From contig JAIRUB010000077.1 of assembly GCA_031254635.1 (NCBI GenBank), positions 1 through 8,216 of the forward strand: DNA of 8,216 bases. Direction: 5' to 3'. Under the pieces are notes generated by a model. The model was given only the letters and a program-made list of their open reading frames with translations, was not told the origin of the DNA and did not search any database. Positions 5,234 through 8,216 of this stretch are shown here, piece after piece; the first letter of the stretch is position 1, and every line of letters starts with the position of its first letter. The position numbers and the translations under genes were made by a program. This stretch comes from Prevotellaceae bacterium (GTDB lineage: Bacteria > Bacteroidota > Bacteroidia > Bacteroidales > UBA932).

Positions 5234-6968
5234 AATTTTCTAAGGTGGTTTCGTGGTTTTTGAAATCGGGGCTTTCAAATTCCGAGTAATTCATTTGGCG
5301 GCACACATTAATGATGTCTTTATAGAAAGTAGCACATTGCTCAAAATTATCGAAGAGCGGGTTGTAGTGGCAGATGCCGAGCAACTTGTCGAGCATATAT
5401 TGCTGGCGATTCAGCGGAGTGGAACAGTCGGTTTTATCAAAGGCGTCTTGTTGCAAAAGAACAAAGTCGATGAGTTCCGATTTCCAGTAACGCACGTGGT
5501 AATCCATCGGCACGCCGTCGTCGCCCAAGATATTGATTTGTTCGTAGGCTTCTTTACCGCGCAAAATGATATTCTTTGCTTCTTTCACCTTGTTCACCCA
5601 TCCGGGAACGATTCTTTCGTCAAGGTAAGCTATAATTTCAGGATATTCCAAGTATTTAGAATAACTTTCGATGGGGTCAACTGCGGGGTAACGCTTACTG
5701 TCGGCACGGTTTTGCACTAAGGCGTAGAAACAGCGGGCAGCCTTCTTCGTCGATTCGGTTACCGGCTCTTTGAGGTTACCACCGGCTGGCGACACTGTAC
5801 CTATAAAAGTTACCGAGCCTGTTTTGCCGTTATTCAGATACACAAAGCCTGCGCGGGCGTAAAAGTTAGAGATAATAGCCGACAAGTCCATCGGGAAAGC
5901 ATCGGCGCCGGGCAGTTCTTCCAAGCGGTTACTCATTTCACGCAAGGCTTGCGCCCAGCGCGAAGTAGAGTCGGCCAGCAGGAGTACCTTGAAGCCCATA
6001 GCGCGGTAATATTCAGCAATAGTCATAGCGGTATATACTGAGGCTTCGCGGGCAGCCACCGGCATATTCGAGGTATTACATATAATGGTAGTACGCTCCA
6101 TCAGTTTACGGCCTGTGCGCGGGTCAACAAGCCTCGGAAATTCGGTAAAAATTTCCACTACCTCGTTGGCGCGTTCGCCGCAGGCAGCCATAATAATAAT
6201 CTCGGCATCGGCTTGCTTCGAAATAGCGTGTTGCAGTACGGTTTTTCCACATCCGAAAGGGCCGGGAATAAAGCCTGTTCCTCCCTCGGCTATAGGATTA
6301 AATGTATCGATAACCCGCACACCGGTTTCCATCACGCGGTTTGGGCGTGGTTTCTCTTTATAGGCAGTAATAGCTTTTTTCACCGGCCACTTCTGTACCA
6401 TAGAAACAGGGTACTCCTTTCCGTTATCGTCCGTCAGCACGGCGATTTTTTCTTCGATAGTATAATCGCCGGCGGCAGCTAACCATTTCACCGTATAGCT
6501 TCCTTCAAAGGTAAAGGGCACCATAATTTTGTGCATGAGCCAGCCTTCGGGTACTTCGCCTAACCAGTCGGCAGCCTGCACAGTATCGTCTAATTTAGCG
6601 ATGGGCGTAAACCGGAATTTCTGTTTGGTATCTAATGGAGCAGTGTATTCTCCTCGTTGCAGGAAAACGCCCTCCATAGTTTCGAGGTTATGCTGCAAGC
6701 CATCGTAGTTACGCGACAATATACCGGGTCCTAATGTAGCTTCCAACATACATTGTTCAAATTCCACATCGCAACCAACGCTCAGCCCACGCGAACTCTC
6801 AAACACCTGCACGTATGCTTTATCGCCCACCACCTTAATAACTTCAGCCATCAACTTGACACCTTCCAAGTTAATATAGCAAATTTCATTTTGCGCCACC
6901 GGCCCGTTTATCTGTACTGTAATCAGGTTGGCAATAATGCCGGTAACCTTTCCTGTTGTTTTTATCAT
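5220..6968 (-). CDS. ntpA: V-type ATPase catalytic subunit A
   Basis: The catalytic nucleotide-binding subunit of the A3B3 head. The 582 residues contain, in order: an N-terminal beta-barrel (1-70), the non-homologous bulge region (about 110-190) with WPVKK at 194-198, the P-loop GPFGCGKT at 236-243 (K242 contacts ATP phosphates), the GER motif with the presumed catalytic glutamate E265, the LLADSTSRWAQALREMSNRL block (329-348) and SPAGGN at 393-398. A helical C-terminal domain follows from about 440. Length is in the family range (580-600). The P-loop has Cys (C240) where most prokaryotic A subunits have Ser; eukaryotic V-ATPases also have Cys there. The start overlaps the DUF2764 stop (ATGA), so translation is probably coupled. 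The last codons (LIKN plus stop) are written by a heptameric repeat that continues into the spacer. The call is secure; the usual confusion, F-type beta, is excluded by the bulge region. Confidence 0.98.
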   Translation of the reverse strand: MIKTTGKVTGIIANLITVQINGPVAQNEICYINLEGVKLMAEVIKVVGDKAYVQVFESSRGLSVGCDVEFEQCMLEATLGPGILSRNYDGLQHNLETMEGVFLQRGEYTAPLDTKQKFRFTPIAKLDDTVQAADWLGEVPEGWLMHKIMVPFTFEGSYTVKWLAAAGDYTIEEKIAVLTDDNGKEYPVSMVQKWPVKKAITAYKEKPRPNRVMETGVRVIDTFNPIAEGGTGFIPGPFGCGKTVLQHAISKQADAEIIIMAACGERANEVVEIFTEFPRLVDPRTGRKLMERTTIICNTSNMPVAAREASVYTAMTIAEYYRAMGFKVLLLADSTSRWAQALREMSNRLEELPGADAFPMDLSAIISNFYARAGFVYLNNGKTGSVTFIGTVSPAGGNLKEPVTESTKKAARCFYALVQNRADSKRYPAVDPIESYSKYLEYPEIIAYLDERIVPGWVNKVKEAKNIILRGKEAYEQINILGDDGVPMDYHVRYWKSELIDFVLLQQDAFDKTDCSTPLNRQQYMLDKLLGICHYNPLFDNFEQCATFYKDIINVCRQMNYSEFESPDFKNHETTLENLIKN

Positions 6969-7555
6969 ATCGCTTTCCTTATATCAAATGTTCCTTTTAC
7001 TTCCGATATCAAGAGCCTGAAGAAGGCTTCTCCCTTAGTTTTGTCGAGTTTCATCCACCTGTCAACAATAGCTGCTTTTGCTAAATATGCAAACAGGTAA
7101 TCTATATCTAAAATATTAAAAAGAGTAATTTCATTGGCTTTTTGCCAACGCAACTTATCTATCTGTTCTTCCCTTGCTAAGATATCAGTCTGTGCCATTA
7201 CCAGCTCAAATTCTTCGGGAAGCGTAGTTTGGTCATATTCGCCCACTATATAATCGTGAGGCTCCACATTCATTTTCTCTGCAGCAGCTACAGCCTGGGC
7301 ATTACGTAGCAAGCGGTCGTAGCCGGAATATTCACGTATAAAACGACACGGGCTTTTGGCAGCCATTACATACCAGTAAGGCATTTGCCGATGCGGTTCG
7401 ATCCCCATCAACATCAGACGTAACAAACGGGAGTCGCTGCCGGTAATGTTTTCTTGCATTTGCCGGCATATATGAGAATAATCAAAGCCTTTGATATCCG
7501 TGGTAAATGTAAGCTCTGTTAATCCTGCTGCGAGGTATGTGTACATTTGAGTCAT
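6965..7555 (-). CDS. DUF2764 family V-type ATPase-associated protein
   Basis: This 196-residue soluble protein has no signal peptide or membrane segment. It begins MTQMYTYLAAGLTEL, close to the YxLVAGLPxL start that I associate with DUF2764 proteins, and its C-terminal half is a helical block around LRWQKANEITLFNILDID (135-152) and KAAIVDRWMKLDKTKGEAFF (160-179). A gene of this sort lies between E and A in the V-ATPase operons of Bacteroidetes, Borrelia, Treponema and Chlamydia. That placement, and the lack of a C-subunit gene in the operon, suggest that it replaces or is a far-diverged form of a connecting subunit joining the central shaft to the rotor ring. This is an inference; no biochemical role is readable from the sequence. 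Its ATG directly follows the ntpE stop, and its own stop overlaps the ntpA start by 4 nt (ATGA). Met4 is an alternative start. Confidence 0.82.
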   Translation of the reverse strand: MTQMYTYLAAGLTELTFTTDIKGFDYSHICRQMQENITGSDSRLLRLMLMGIEPHRQMPYWYVMAAKSPCRFIREYSGYDRLLRNAQAVAAAEKMNVEPHDYIVGEYDQTTLPEEFELVMAQTDILAREEQIDKLRWQKANEITLFNILDIDYLFAYLAKAAIVDRWMKLDKTKGEAFFRLLISEVKGTFDIRKAI

Positions 7556-8167
7556 TTACTGTCCGAATAGCAGGGTACGGATATGCGGACGCAGGACTGC
7601 GGCAAAAAGATTTTCAAAATCCTTATCGGTTAAACTGATGTGATAACCGCCATTTTTAGGGCCTATTTTAAATCCGGCCTTGATACTGTCGTGGAATTGA
7701 AAATCGACTCCGGAGGCGAGCTGCTGATTTGCCTGTTCGGTTACAAAATTCTGCAATGCCTGCTGTTTGTCGGCAGGCAAAAGCACAGATAGTTGCATAC
7801 CTGTAACTTTGGGGTCAAAGCGTTCAATCGCTGTTTTAATGACGGCCTTCAGGAAGTCCGCATCATTCATAGCAGCAGTTGAAGGTGCCGCAATCACTTT
7901 AGCAATAATGAGATTTTCAACGCTTTGTTTCATTTTAGCCATCATTTGGCGGGCAGCCATCTGAATATCGCCCTCAGCATTCGTTTTTGCTTCAGCAGCG
8001 GTTTTTTTTGCATCAACTACCAACTGTTCGGCAGTAGTTTTAGCGTTGGCAATAATTTTAGCAGCTTCTTTTTTCGCTGCATCCACCAATTGTACAGCCT
8101 CTTCCTGCCCTTTCGACAGTCCTTCCCTGTAAAGTTTGTCTGTTAATTCCTGTAACTTATCTTGCAT
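7556..8167 (-). CDS. ntpE: V-type ATPase subunit E (peripheral stalk)
   Basis: Subunit E forms, with a partner helix, the peripheral stalk that holds the A/B head still against the membrane stator. The 203-residue protein has the expected two-part build. Residues 1-90 are Ala/Lys/Glu/Gln-rich and look like one long helix or coiled coil (for example DAAKKEAAKIIANAKTTAEQ at 29-48). The rest is a globular C-terminal domain ending in VLRPHIRTLLFGQ. Length fits the family (about 190-210). The ATG at 8167 is chosen because the helix starts there with MQDKLQELTDKLY; no clear Shine-Dalgarno sequence precedes it, as is usual in Bacteroidetes. The stop codon abuts the ATG of the DUF2764 gene (TAAATG), which suggests coupled translation. 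No separate G/H stalk partner is visible. The family call rests on architecture, operon position and general similarity, since subunit E has few invariant residues. Confidence 0.9.
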   Translation of the reverse strand: MQDKLQELTDKLYREGLSKGQEEAVQLVDAAKKEAAKIIANAKTTAEQLVVDAKKTAAEAKTNAEGDIQMAARQMMAKMKQSVENLIIAKVIAAPSTAAMNDADFLKAVIKTAIERFDPKVTGMQLSVLLPADKQQALQNFVTEQANQQLASGVDFQFHDSIKAGFKIGPKNGGYHISLTDKDFENLFAAVLRPHIRTLLFGQ

Positions 8168-8216
8168 AATATCAATATTATAAAAATCTTATTTTCTTTC
8201 ATAAAAAAATGAAAAA
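8168..8216 (-). promoter_or_regulatory. AT-rich leader of the operon, promoter not identified
   Basis: The 49 nt upstream of ntpE are almost purely A/T. They contain a short inverted repeat TTTCAT/ATGAAA (8197-8213) and AATAT/ATATT close to the start codon. No TTTG (-33) or TAnnTTTG (-7) element is seen here, so the operon promoter probably lies beyond the right edge. Any regulatory role for these short repeats is a guess. Confidence 0.3.

Noticed and set aside
5253..5720. 155-codon open frame on the plus strand
   Set aside because: It lies wholly antisense to the strongly conserved ntpA and is a by-product of its codon pattern; the translation shows no recognisable domain.
7767..8146. Plus-strand frames opposite ntpE
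   Set aside because: Antisense shadows of the Ala/Lys-rich coiled coil; no independent support.

Overview
The window carries a complete V/A-type (rotary) ATPase operon, all on the minus strand and read from the right edge to the left: ntpE (8167-7556), a DUF2764-type partner (7555-6965), ntpA (6968-5220), ntpB (5079-3760), an interloper with a DUF1016 N-terminal domain (3692-3180), ntpD (3115-2513), ntpI (2516-729) and ntpK (683-213). The order E-DUF2764-A-B-D-I-K is the reduced V-ATPase layout known from Bacteroidetes, spirochaetes (Borrelia, Treponema) and Chlamydia. Protein sequence character, AT-rich leaders without clear Shine-Dalgarno sequences, and low-complexity A/T spacers point to an anaerobic member of the Bacteroidales. 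The genus cannot be told from this sequence.

The genes together encode a membrane ion pump or synthase. A and B form the hexameric catalytic head. D is the central shaft, E the peripheral stalk, K the rotor ring and I the membrane stator with the ion half-channels. The DUF2764 protein stands where other V-ATPases encode connecting subunits such as C; recognisable C, F and G/H genes are absent. In K, every side chain that binds Na+ in the Enterococcus hirae rotor ring appears to be conserved, so a sodium-coupled enzyme is the best prediction. The A-subunit P-loop carries the Cys typical of eukaryotic V-ATPases.

Two features go beyond the standard operon. First, a gene of the DUF1016/YhcG type, lacking the PDDEXK nuclease half, sits between ntpB and ntpD. 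It contains a perfect 12-bp-arm palindrome inside its reading frame. Second, the non-coding spacers are not random. Those after A, after B, between the DUF1016 gene and D, and after K are built from degenerate 7-nt units with a different unit sequence in each place, and I-K has a 16-bp direct repeat made of two 7-mers plus two bases. Several of these tracts begin in or directly at a stop codon. The tracts after A and B are the same element, differing by exactly one 7-nt unit. By contrast, E-DUF2764, DUF2764-A and D-I have no spacer (abutting or 4-nt overlap).

The left end (1-212) holds the period-7 tract and otherwise no gene that I can support. The right end (8168-8216) is a short AT-rich leader upstream of ntpE; the operon promoter, if directly upstream, lies mostly outside the window.
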